Shown: piece after piece, positions 36,087 to 47,470 of the stretch
Layout: each line of letters opens with the position of its first letter
Position numbering within the stretch: position 1 is the first letter of the stretch
Source of the DNA: Rotaria socialis
Taxonomy: Eukaryota > Rotifera > Eurotatoria > Philodinida > Philodinidae
Length of the DNA stretch: 64,000 nt
Assembly (NCBI GenBank): GCA_905331475.1
Contig: CAJNYU010001455.1
Coordinates: forward strand, 1-64,000
Direction of reading: 5' to 3'
Notes under the pieces: model-generated
Told to the model about the DNA's origin: nothing
What the model saw: the letters and a program-made list of their open reading frames with translations, nothing else
Database searches by the model: none
Position numbers and translations under genes: made by a program

Positions 36087-36356
36087 CTATTCATCTACTA
36101 ATGATGTATTGTATGACAGTCTAATCAAATAATGTACCTTCGCTGCTCGTTCGCAATATGCTACAAGGCGCAGCCGATGATTTTTCCCTGATAAATGTTT
36201 AACGCCACTAACCTTCTCTTGAACGATGACTAAAGACTCATCGATTGAGTCTAATGCTTTTTGGAAATCATTGGAAAAAGCAACAATTAATTTATGTTTT
36301 GCCAGATAATGGACTGAAATGTACATTTTAAAGTTATTAAATCGATAAAATATCAA
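36087..36356 (-). other. short open frame, uncertain
   Basis: The minus strand encodes LIVAFSNDFQKALDSIDESL and KNHRLRLVAYCERAAKVHYL to a stop at 36087. The composition is protein-like, but no homology or splice partner is recognised. It may be a relic exon. Confidence 0.25.
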
Positions 36357-36689
36357 TCTACACTACCCTGCAGATGATATTAAAAGGATCACTTTTCGTC
36401 TTGGTTTTAGAAATGGTTAGTAGGAAGCTGAGCATTTCTTTTTGAATTGTTCCATATATTACAATTAGATAGTCACTGCAACGCAATATGGACTTTTCGA
36501 TAGTTCTCCGACGTATAAAAATTTGGATTTTTAATCTAATTATTAATCCAATTTTTTTACATGGGCTGTCATAATTTGCAATTCAATAACAAAATATCGC
36601 TGAAGCTGTACGTCTAGGATCTAGAAATAGTAAAGGGGTAGGAAAAAATAACAAAAAAACAGCCAACTAAACCGTGAGAAGATGTAGGA

Positions 36690-37123
36690 GTGAGGTTAGT
36701 CCAATCGTCAGAGTACGACAGTTCAGTTTTTAAAAGTCACACTGTGGCCTATCTTTTCGAAATGATGGATAAATTTCGAGCTTGCAGTTCAAATAAATTT
36801 GTCGTATTTGAAATCGATAGTTGCATACTAATTAGTGTGTCTTATTGTATGCATGGAAGTGACATTGAAATATTTAATTGTGTATAACTTTTCACGAAAT
36901 TTAGCTAGGAACACAATTGACATTTGACATCGGTTCTGTGAGAAATAATATGGGGAGCCACTTAAAACTCTATCTGAAACGTACACGAAATCGAGTAGTT
37001 GAAAATGGTAATCCGTTGGCTCGCCGATGGTCGATTGCGAGCTGCATGTTGAGGCTTACTCAAGAAAAATTTAACAAAAAATACATAATTGAACCGATAT
37101 CTTCACAAAATAGTAGTCTCTAG
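36690..37123 (+). other. open frames, uncertain
   Basis: Two neighbouring plus-strand frames are VAYLFEMMDKFRACSSNKFV (36690-36887) and NMGSHLKLYLKRTRNRVVEN, continuing LARRWSIASCMLRLTQEKFN (36917-37123). They could be exons of one gene, but I found no convincing splice pair or family. Confidence 0.25.
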
Positions 37124-37717
37124 CAAGAACATAAACAATTTTTTGTTGCATGAGTGTGTGTCTTAACAGACTCAGTCGAGGACCAATACATAGAATTTCT
37201 CCTACTTTTCAGGAATTTGTTTTTCATTTTTATACTGGGCCCATATTTATTGTGAGGTCACTGTCTTGTGTTGAATCATAGAATAAATAGCTTAATTTGA
37301 AGAGATAAAAGTGGATTGTGTTGTCTTGATGAGAACAAAGATAAAAGAAAGGCAAATACAGACAGCCGGCCGAAAGCTGCGAGCTGAAATAGACTATACT
37401 ACGATGCATACGTGAATGCATAGATTTTTCTTTTGGAATGAAAAAAAGATAAAATTTTTGTCAGTGGGAGGTATCCGATGTGTAATTAATTAACATGTTA
37501 GAAATATTTTATGGGAAACCTTAAGATACGACCATCTTATAATCTTTTTACTTCAATATTTGCCACGCATTTGAAAAATCAATTCTTCAAGAATGAATAA
37601 TACAGTTTGAGTATGCGATTATTTTACTATTGCTAAACTTTACTTCCATCCAAGAATTTGAATGATACTAGTTATCGAATATATTGTTTTATCATAAAGT
37701 AATCAAAAACAAACATG
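37124..37717. other. intergenic, nothing recognised
   Basis: AT-rich 3' flank of the minus-strand secreted protein gene. No repeats or genes are visible. Confidence 0.4.
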
Positions 37718-38695
37718 TTATGCAATAATAATAGGATAGATTTGAGCTGGAACAGCATCAAAACCCCCACCATTAAAAATTGGAATAAGATTTGTTTGAG
37801 GTCCATCTTTAACACGAGTTATTGTTAATGTTTGTCTTTCATAAAAATTTTCGTTATCAAACGACAATTCTTTAGGTGTCAATATAAAACAGTCGTTATA
37901 TTGAGCTGATTTCCATTGAATACGAGCAGTAGAGTTTCCATTAATTTGATGTGGAGGAGTCGAAAGCCATACTTGAATTTGAACAGCTTCATTTAACATA
38001 ATTTTAGTTGATTGAGGGTAATATAAAAGTCCAAGCATAACATCACGACAGATGGATGACCAATTTTCGGGAATTGAATCAAAATATTTATCATCTGGTT
38101 TTCCTATTGATATTATTTCATACGGTGTTGTGACTTGTACTACGTTCCATCCTTGACGAATTACTTTAGTTGATCGAAGAGGAATTTCAGTATCTTTCTT
38201 AAAATAAATTTCTTCACATGGATATATATTTCCTGGATCAGTTCTACATGTTACATTAGCATACCAGTAATCTTCATCTTGAGATGAATTCATTGAATGT
38301 ATCATTTCATATGGATATTTTATATAATTTTCAATTTTGAATGAACTTCCATTAAGCCAATGTGATGGAAATGAATTAAATACATTTCCACCATATTTCC
38401 AATATGTCCCGTACATACAACCGAGAGGTGGACTATCCACTAATAATTGAACATAATATTTTGATTGAGGGGAATCAGGAATTGAGTATGGAAAATGTTT
38501 CGTAACATACGAATTTTCTTGTCCTTTTGAACCATAAGCACTTGTTTTAAAAGCTTTCTGATTGATTTCATCAATAGCAATTACAGTTCGACCACTATCA
38601 GGCGAAAATACAATTTGAGAAGGAAAATATGGTTGGTGGGATTCTCCCAAATAATGACATGTTATAAATGACAGTAAACAAAAGAAAATTTTCAT
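37718..38695 (-). CDS. secreted protein of unknown function
   Basis: One uninterrupted frame of 325 residues begins with a signal peptide (MKIFFCLLSFITCHYLGESH) and has no membrane span. The N-terminal two thirds contain scattered cysteines and aromatic-rich text such as LGCMYGTYWKYGGNVFNSF, plus several N-glycosylation sites (NGSS, NVTC, NWSS). The last 90 residues look like a beta-sandwich. The stretch FILTPKELSFDNENFYERQ followed by TLTITRVKDG resembles the L-x-F-x-x-x-N-[WF]-x-x-x-Q-x-[VL]-T-[VI] pattern seen in Calx-beta-like extracellular domains. I do not recognise the full architecture. It is intronless, unlike most neighbours. Confidence 0.7.
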   Translation of the reverse strand: MKIFFCLLSFITCHYLGESHQPYFPSQIVFSPDSGRTVIAIDEINQKAFKTSAYGSKGQENSYVTKHFPYSIPDSPQSKYYVQLLVDSPPLGCMYGTYWKYGGNVFNSFPSHWLNGSSFKIENYIKYPYEMIHSMNSSQDEDYWYANVTCRTDPGNIYPCEEIYFKKDTEIPLRSTKVIRQGWNVVQVTTPYEIISIGKPDDKYFDSIPENWSSICRDVMLGLLYYPQSTKIMLNEAVQIQVWLSTPPHQINGNSTARIQWKSAQYNDCFILTPKELSFDNENFYERQTLTITRVKDGPQTNLIPIFNGGGFDAVPAQIYPIIIA

Positions 38696-39588
38696 TATCT
38701 AAAATTTGTGGAAATATTTTTTTGAAGATACATCGATAACGACTTAATAGAATATATAGTTGATTTTTCTTTTGTAATAAATAAGAAATGCAATTGTCAT
38801 CGAATCATGAATTGACAAAAAAATGCGCTTTAGTAGCCTTCATATTTTTTATTGTTACAATGCTTCGATAAACGATTTTTTCTTTCACAGGTATTATCAT
38901 GCCAGCTGTGTCAACTTTATTACCGATAATATTGCTTTTATGTTACCATTGGAAAAAAAAACTTTCTTTTTTTTAGCTATTCGACTTACACAGAAATCAC
39001 TGGACCCTCGACTGAACATTAGGCTTCTCGGTATTGTACACTGCTTTACATTTCTCATAAAAGTAATACTATCCAACGCTTGAGAAAGAGCGTGTGAGTG
39101 TAGGCATGCGAGAACTCTTTGAATAACCACACCCACAGCAACACCCTATAAAACGCGTTGAGACGCAATTAAAAATGATTTCACGACGCACGCAAACGCG
39201 TCTCAGATATCCTTCCAGTAGCGTTGAGATGCTATCATATTAAATGAGCTCGTTTGCATGCTTTCATTTCTTGCGTTTCAGACGCTATTTTATTCCAATA
39301 ATCTTTGTTCTAGAATGGTTAATCGCACGATAGAAATCGTTGGCTTACATATATTTTATTTATCTAAACTTCATTAGATTTTGTAATAAAGAATGTTCAG
39401 ATAACGCTAAAATAGGCAAAAATTTAATTAAAAAGAAGGGATATATTTCTCTAAAGTTTTGTAAGAATAATAATGAGACAATATCGCAATACTTTTCAAC
39501 TATCCAATGACCTTTTAGCAAAATGATAAACACTATTATTTAAATTATATGATTAACAATTTTTATCATACTTCGAAATGAATTGTAT
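38696..39588. other. intergenic with telomere-word hairpin
   Basis: 5' flank of the secreted protein gene. At 39089-39148, GCGTGTGAGTGTAGG faces CCACACCCACAGCAACACCC about 30 bases on. 39150-39250 has several ACGCGTT and CGTCTCA words but no defined element. Confidence 0.45.
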
Positions 39589-39855
39589 CATAGGCGGCGG
39601 AGCCCTTAGGGTAGGAGGGGCTTGTGNTTATTTTTGCTTTTCCTTATATTGATAATGAAATAAAAATTTTGATAGTGTAGTAAAATTTTCAATTGTTCTC
39701 AAGGTCTGCAAATGCGTCAGTGAAGAAAATGCTTGGAATGAAAGTTGTGATAACGAAATTGAAAATTCTGTTTTCTCTCCTAATGTCGACTTGCTATGGT
39801 TATTATGAAAAATGTTTTTGAGTCCCCCTAAATTAGAAACACTCCGCCGCCTATG
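39589..39855. mobile_element. non-autonomous hAT-type element with perfect 8-base target duplication
   Basis: Terminal inverted repeats CATAGGCGGCGGAG and CTCCGCCGCCTATG are flanked on both sides by the direct repeat AATTGTAT (39581-39588 and 39856-39863). An N at 39627 marks a small gap inside. No coding capacity is seen. The same ends are found on the element at 46440-47129, which carries transposase text. Confidence 0.88.
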
Positions 39856-40841
39856 AATTGTATTAATAATTATTTTTCATTAAATCCTTCGATTAAATTA
39901 TACACGATGTTACCACTGCAATTAAAAATATTTTCATAATATTAATTATGTTTAGTGGACGATAAAAAACAGATCAGTTTAATTTTAAAAAAATAACTGA
40001 AAAATCACGTTATATGTTAAATATCTTACTTCAAAAAAAGTATTTAAGCGATGAAATCTTCATGCAAACATATTTTATTTTGTACAAGAAAGGATTTCGA
40101 GCTAGTATAGTAAAATAATACATGTGAACCACTTCTGCTCACTGGTTCATCAGTTCAAATCTGAGATGGAGTCTGATATATTTTTCACAATTTTTATATG
40201 AAATGCGTTCAGATGCTTCGAATGTTTCACTGGAAATAGATTCAAACGAGTTCACTCGCAGCGTTTCCAGTCCAAAAACGTACTATATGGGATTAATTTA
40301 AGAGTTTTGCCGAAAGCAGCCACGAAATTGATTTATATTTCTCATTCACATGCCTACTTGAAAATTGTTAAAGTAATGTCAACTATCAAATGTGTAAGAC
40401 GCTGCAACGTATGCACCTTGCCTGCTTTGGCTTCGTGATAAACTTATTCTTTCTTCTAAAACTCGCCATTCCTGACTAGGTGTTGTGAAAGAAATTCTGT
40501 CATTAGGGATACTATACGTATGTAACAGTAAATAATGATAACGAATCTTTCTTTTTTTGTCGTCATTAGTTTTTTTTTAATATGGTAAGCAGGACTTAGC
40601 TCTTTTGCGTCAATAATTTGTCACCTATGAGATAGATAGTAGGCAAATGTGTGTTTGCGAGAATCTTGCTAATATCCTTGGCGATTATCATATTTTTTCT
40701 TCGTAGGAGACAATATCAGAGTTTCTCTCTTATATTATCCTACTACGAGAGATAACTATTATAAATATTCTTTTAAAAACATAGTGTGCTACAGTCCGTA
40801 TAAGTAACGAACTAAACTATTTCGTAGCTGAATTAACAAGT
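39856..40841. other. intergenic, weak tRNA-like patch
   Basis: AT-rich 5' flank of the claudin-like gene. Around 40096-40170 words resembling A and B boxes (GCTAGTATAGTA and AGTTCAAATCT) occur about 60 bases apart, but no cloverleaf is evident. Confidence 0.3.
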
Positions 40842-42080
40842 ATGGCTGTGAGTAGACGAATATTAGGGATCGGTGGTAGCCTTCTTATGATTTTAGCCTG
40901 TATTTTGTACATCGTCAGCAATGCAGTACCGATATGGTATGTTATAGAATGATTATTTTTTCATTAACCCATACATGTTACCAAGAACTTCGGCAAAAAT
41001 AACTGTGTATCCAACGAGATATGTTGATGAATTTGCTTGTCTAAAATCTGATGAGCGACCCGAATTTTCGAAATGCTTTTTATTCACAACGGGTAGCTCA
41101 TCGTTTATGATTAATCTTTATACAAAATAGATAATAAAAACTTTTTCTTTCAATTTCCTCAAAACCGATCATACATCTAGCTGTTTCAAAAAAGTGAATA
41201 CCAGTTCCAATAGTAAGCAAGGAATCTTGGAGGCATTTTACGAAAATCTCTTAGTTAGAGCCATGTCCATATCAAGAATATAGATTGTCGCTACACTAAT
41301 GTCTTCAGTGGACTAAAACGTTATTGCATCTGTATTGCCTTTTGAAGTTAGAGTGAAGACATGCTTTATCTCACATGTTCTAAATTGAAACGAATTAGAT
41401 GACTCTATCTGTGGCATATTATTAGCCAAAGTGCCTATGTTAATTTGGAAAGGTTACTTTACAGTTTATTTCTATTATTCACAGTTAGCTTACAAATGGG
41501 CAACGAAACATAAAGAATGAAGTTACATTTGAAAAGACTACTCGAAATTAGGCCAGATAACGTTTTCCACCCTGAATTATTCTACCATCTTGGTTAACCA
41601 GGCAGAAATGCCAGAGAGCGATAATAAAAAATAACTTGTTGCATCAAATATGCAAATTCATGTTTCAGGGGTACAGTAAAAGTGGGACAAGCCACAAACA
41701 CAATTGGCTTATGGCAAGGCTGTATTTCAATACCGGGTTACACACAATGTAGTGCTTTGGTCTGTCTACTACCAGGTTCTACTCCCTGCATAAAAAATGG
41801 AGCTGCCAGAGCATTTGTTACGCTTGCCTGTATTTTTTCAGCAGTCGCTGCGCTATGTCTTTTGGCATCTGCGATTCTAACAGATGTAAGTAAACTTTTG
41901 GCTATGATGGTCAAGATAGTTCCATTCAGTTCACTTCTGGTGGGTGTCATTGGTGTTGGAGTGGGTATCAATTTGGTCACTTACAAGACTGTATTTTCAA
42001 TTGGTGCGGCTGCGATAGTTGGAATTCTTGCGCTCATTCTCAATCTGGCTGGTACAATTCTTGCCTTTCTGATTCAATGA
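40842..42080 (+). CDS. claudin-like four-span membrane protein
   Basis: Two exons, 40842-40936 and 41669-42080, join through a split Trp codon to give 168 residues. The first span (LGIGGSLLMILACILYIVS) leads to an extracellular loop holding W32, then GLWQGCISIPGYTQCSALVC. The W...GLW...C...C signature is typical of the claudin/PMP22 superfamily. Three further spans follow (AFVTLACIFSAVAALCLLAS, FSSLLVGVIGVGVGINLV, IGAAAIVGILALILNLAGTI). Claudins form paracellular barriers at epithelial junctions, and other members act as membrane adaptors. Which applies here is not clear. The short C-terminus (FLIQ) has no PDZ-binding end. Confidence 0.72.
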
Positions 42081-43078
42081 GTGATTAAACGTATGCAAAA
42101 AATTTAACAATGTAATGACAGTTCTTTTACTGAGTACGCATTGCAAAGCCATTGTTACTGTTCTGCTTTTTTTTCTGTAGTTGATTAATAGAGCATTGGT
42201 GTCTCGTCGGTAAAACCAATGCAATGATTAATTTTAATTGTTTTTTTTTATCTTATATGCACATGCAAATCAGTGTTATCTAAAAACTCTGAATTCAAAT
42301 TTTTAGCGTCTTCAGTTGAATTGGTCATACGTTGACCTTGCATAGCTTTTTGATTCTGGTCGATTTCGATAAAAAAAAAAGACAGATTACTATTGTTGTT
42401 GAACTGCACACATTTATTCAGCATAAACTCATTCAATGCTGTTCAAATCTGATCATTCAGAAGGTGTGGGTGTGGGGTGTGTTTAACACTAAAGTTTTAG
42501 ATTCGAAGAAGTATACACAACGCGTTTCGATCATGGTTTAGTCTGATTAGCATCATCAAGTATCTTTAGAAACTAAAATTACATTATCATCTAATGAAGA
42601 ATTCTGTAGGCTGTTGATTTTGTTTTATAAGTCTCGGAATCTAAAAACAAAACAAGGAAGAAAACGGAGAGAATCTTATATCGTCCATATTTAATCATCA
42701 TTTTTCAATGAGTTTAATCTCCGTGGAGTTGATTTGATTTTGAGCCGGCTTCTTGCTTATGACATAGTTTTGTAGTGTGTAATCTATATCAGGAATCAAT
42801 CGAATTCGCACTGCTTTCAGTGATATTGTAGCGTTGCCATACTATTGGTTCCACCAGCTATGGAGATGTCGAATTAATATTGGAGATAAATTGTTGTTTT
42901 ATCCCATGTATTCGGTTGCTGACCTGTCGAATTTCACCGTATTATAGCTTATAACGTTGTGTTGGCTGGTGAAGTAGTTGTTGGTGTAAACAACAATAAG
43001 AATTTTCAGTTAGTTCTAGTAATAAAGGAATACCATCAGGTATCGCAGGAAGAATGGTTCTCCCAGTATTTTACTGAT
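42081..43078. repeat. intergenic; telomere-word plus hammerhead-like motif
   Basis: At 42462-42483 stands AGGTGTGGGTGTGGGGTGTG. About 25 bases on, the minus strand of 42507-42570 reads AAGATAC, CTTGATGA, a variable insert, then GATCGAAACGCG and GTATACTT. The outer segments can pair (AUAC with GUAU), and the order CUUGAUGA...CGAAAC resembles a hammerhead ribozyme core (consensus CUGAUGA...GAAA). The same pair of motifs occurs at 45476-45560. The rest of the stretch shows no gene. Confidence 0.4.
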
Positions 43079-43145
43079 AAGGGTGTGGGTGTGAGTATAG
43101 GTACACGTGTGCATGGCTTTCCTCTAAACTACACCCATACCCTCG
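43079..43145. repeat. telomere-word hairpin, near-perfect copy
   Basis: AAGGGTGTGGGTGTGAGTAT faces ACTACACCCATACCCTCG across about 28 bases, making the best-paired member of the family in the window. Confidence 0.6.
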
Positions 43146-43689
43146 TTTCGGTAGTGTTAGCGATGCTCGCGTTGCATTACTTGTGATTTATTCTGGAGGA
43201 ATATGCATTATTCCGAATTTTCATGATTTTGGAGTTTTTTTTTATGAATGATGATAAAAAAATGGGAAGAATATCTGAATAATAGGAAGACTAATTCTAA
43301 AAAATGAATGGATATATCGATGTTGTTACAATCGCCTTGACTGAACACGAGGACAGAAGAACATAGCCGATTACAAGAAAAGAATAGTTGAGAATGACGC
43401 GAGTTTCCCGTCTATCTTTTCACAGATCAAGAATAAGGATAAACACTTGCTACATGATATATTAGAGATAGTGTTCAATCAACTTCGTACTCAATTTAGT
43501 GTTGCCATTACTGACACAATCTATGGGTGGTATTTGAACTTAATTTAATTAGAAGTATGTAAAGTGTTGTAATAGTAAAAAAGCTATAAAATAATTATGA
43601 TAAAAAGTACTTAAAAGAGGACGAAATATAATAAAACAGATGTGCTACTGTGCTTGGTATTATAATAGCTGTACTCACCCTTACTCTCA

Positions 43690-44896
<1,207 letters not shown>

Positions 44897-44897
44897 N

Positions 44898-45167
44898 ACA
44901 GGTCCAGGCCTTTGGACTGATACTATATTTGATTATCTTAATGAAACATTTAATATTAATAGTTCTACATTGTCAAAATTGAACCAGGGTCGACTAATTG
45001 GCGATGTTTATTATTTACCGGTAGCAGCATTTTCTCCAGTTGCTATTAGCTTGGGTGCAAAAGGCAGAAATGATAAAGAAGCACTTGTTTATCATGATTT
45101 TCAAGGAAGTTGGAAACCAAACTTGATCCAGAAATTTTTCAAACTGATACGTTCTCATATACTGTAA
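44898..45167 (+). CDS. C-terminal part of an OCH1-like glycosyltransferase (GT32)
   Basis: Immediately after the N at 44897 an unrelated frame reads TGPGLWTDTIFDYLNETF, GDVYYLPVAAFSPVAISLGA and LVYHDFQGSWKPNL, then stops at 45167. TGPG-x-WTD, the LP-x-x-AFSP segment and the H-x-F-x-GSWK end are typical of OCH1-type initiation-specific alpha-1,6-mannosyltransferases, which act in the Golgi. The N-terminal half and the DXD site are missing here. A matching N-terminal piece is at 54562-54830, also cut by an N. Confidence 0.75.
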   Translation, partial: TGPGLWTDTIFDYLNETFNINSSTLSKLNQGRLIGDVYYLPVAAFSPVAISLGAKGRNDKEALVYHDFQGSWKPNLIQKFFKLIRSHIL

Positions 45168-46431
45168 CTTGAATTAATTAGACTTCATTGAAAATAAATG
45201 CTCTAGCTTGTGGACTGTGTGACTTTCGATCTAGCTATCCTTTCTCTTGAGATTATGAGTGGTTGTGCCTTATTATTTCTATTCGAACACTCACACCCAT
45301 TTCGAATTGGCCACTGAAGCAAATAGTTTGTTTAAATTTTCTTTTTTTGTGATAATTCCTGATAGAATTGCTTGGCTATTGAGTTTATTGATGTTTGCTA
45401 ATAAACTATTCCATGCGATATTCATCAATCAATTTAGTCATACACTACAATGATCTTTGAGTTCATATGCTAAAGAGGGTGTGGGTGTGCCTTTTGTAGT
45501 AGCGACCACGACGTGTTTCGACCTTGTTTAAGGATCTCATCAAGCAGCGTAGACTTTGACAGCTATTCGAAATGATCTTAAGATCACACATAAATTACTT
45601 AATATAAATTGATTTCAATTTGCAAACAGATTGACTTACTTCTTAACAAAGAAAACAAATCAAATATTGCATAATTTCTAAATAATATGCTTAAAATTTA
45701 AAATAATGAAAGAAATCTAGAGTTTAATTTTGCCGACAGGTTTTGTATTATTTATTTAAAAAATAATGAAACCTTTTTCAGGGCTCTGCATGACAAATAT
45801 TAATCATTCCTATCAAATATCAGAACCAAAAGATCGATACAATATGACTGTTAGAATATTCTACATAGTCAATTGATGATAGTCGGAGATCCAAATTTTG
45901 AAGCTTTTGATCAATACTTTCAGTCACGCAAGGAGTGTATTATTGTTTTCCAGTGTTCGTGCTTGTGTTAAACAGTCTCACTTCATGATTCAGAGTGCAT
46001 CCGTGTGAATCTTCTCTGGCAACTAGGCAACTCAATTCACGACTGAAAATGTATCTATGTAAATCTTTCCTGGTGACTGCGTGTTGTAATTCATGCTAAT
46101 TATGCAACCGTGTACATTTTATTCTTTAAATTAATCATCGTCGATACTTTCCATTGATCGTTATGGATATATTTCCATTTTTTTTAAATATTGACGGTGG
46201 ACCAATTCATCAGTGAGAATATAATTGTGTAAATATTCTATGATATGGTTAGAGATTAATTGGACTGATATGTATGTTTCTTAAGATAAAATTGGCAAAC
46301 ACTTCCTAAGATCTTTATTTAAATTGTTTTGACGGGTTATTTTAATATAAATAGGACTGAAATTATATTTGAATATCTTCGTATAGTATAGTATTTATGT
46401 TTCAATAAAGTACTTTAGCTTGCATTCGGAA
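45168..46431. repeat. intergenic; telomere-word plus hammerhead-like motif
   Basis: AGGGTGTGGGTGTG is at 45476-45489. The minus strand of 45500-45560 reads GCTTGATGAGATCC, loop, AAGGTCGAAACACGTCGTGG. The inner stem (GAUCCUU with AAGGUC, one bulge) forms between CUUGAUGA and CGAAAC as helix II of a hammerhead would. A weaker telomere-like word lies on the minus strand near 45285-45300. No gene is seen. Confidence 0.4.
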
Positions 46432-46439
46432 GATGTAGC

Positions 46440-47129
46440 CATAGGCGGCGGAGCCATTAGGCGTGGTAGGCTCAAATTATAATAATTAAACGTTCGAGTA
46501 GGCTCTATTACATGTAAACGTTATTTTTCGAGCATTAACAAGGAGAAGAAATTAGGCCTCAAGAAAATAACAAAACTTAGTACGGTGTGTGTGCTTTTAA
46601 ATGCACGACAGATTGGTAAAACTATGTTTTATGAATACTGCAAATTGATAACATTATATTTGACAATACGTGTAACAACACCCACTGCTGAAAGATCATT
46701 CAATGTTCTTAATAGAATCAAAACATATTTACGTTACACAATGAGTCAACAACGTTTAAATCACGTTATTATCCCTCACATTCATAAAGATAAATTAGAT
46801 TACTTGATTTGAAGAGCGTATGTTCTGATTTTATTTCAAAGAATGAAAATTAAAAAAGCACTTTTTGGTGCTGTATGATTTTATTACGTTTTAGACTCGT
46901 TTTATTTTATAAGTAGTTGTTCTGTGATACTTCGCTATTTCTTGTTTTATCTCAAAAGAATACAGCACTATATAGTTATCACACTTATACAGAATCAAAA
47001 TCTAGCAAGAAGGCATATGATGTCTAGCTTTGAAAAAATGTGATGAACGTCATTTTCACTCCCTTTTTCTGACATCATTTCGTTGGAAAATTTAGCCTAC
47101 CCTAGATTGAAATCGTTCCGCCGCCTATG
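46440..47129 (+). mobile_element. hAT element with transposase C-terminal fragment
   Basis: Ends CATAGGCGGCGGAGC and TTCCGCCGCCTATG match the element at 39589. Flanking 8-mers GATGTAGC and GACGTAGC (46432-46439, 47130-47137) agree at seven of eight bases, as expected for a hAT target duplication of some age. Inside, 46585-46812 encodes TTPTAERSFNVLNRIKTYLR followed by YTMSQQRLNHVIIPHIH, the hAT C-terminal dimerisation region. The rest of the transposase is missing, so the element is an internally deleted, non-autonomous derivative. Confidence 0.88.
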
Positions 47130-47274
47130 GACGTAGCATACATTAGTTGTCATCAATTCATTTCTATTGTTTTTTTAAATATATTGAAATTATGTTTAAA
47201 ATTTATTATAATTATCTTTTGAATCTATTGTGTAAAATATTTTTTAAATTGTCCTCATATTATTTATCAATGTG

Positions 47275-47320
47275 AAGGTGTGGGTGGGCATCAAGTGAGA
47301 ACCAACACCCACATTCTCTC
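47275..47320. repeat. telomere-word hairpin, after the cathepsin gene
   Basis: AAGGTGTGGGTGGGC faces CCAACACCCACATT with an 18-base loop. It is about 150 bases beyond the stop of the minus-strand cathepsin gene. Confidence 0.5.
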
Positions 47321-47470
47321 AGGGCTATGGAAGATGATTACTCATATTTTCGATGATTGTAACGAATTCTGTCATCAATCAAGGCTTTATATTCGACTTT
47401 ATTTATGTTGTTGATACCATTATAAAAAAGAATGACATAGCATAGAAAAGAGACACCAAAATATTTAATT

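Noticed and set aside
40096-40170. A and B box-like words suggesting a tRNA
   Set aside because: No acceptor, anticodon or T arms could be paired, so a tRNA call is not supported.
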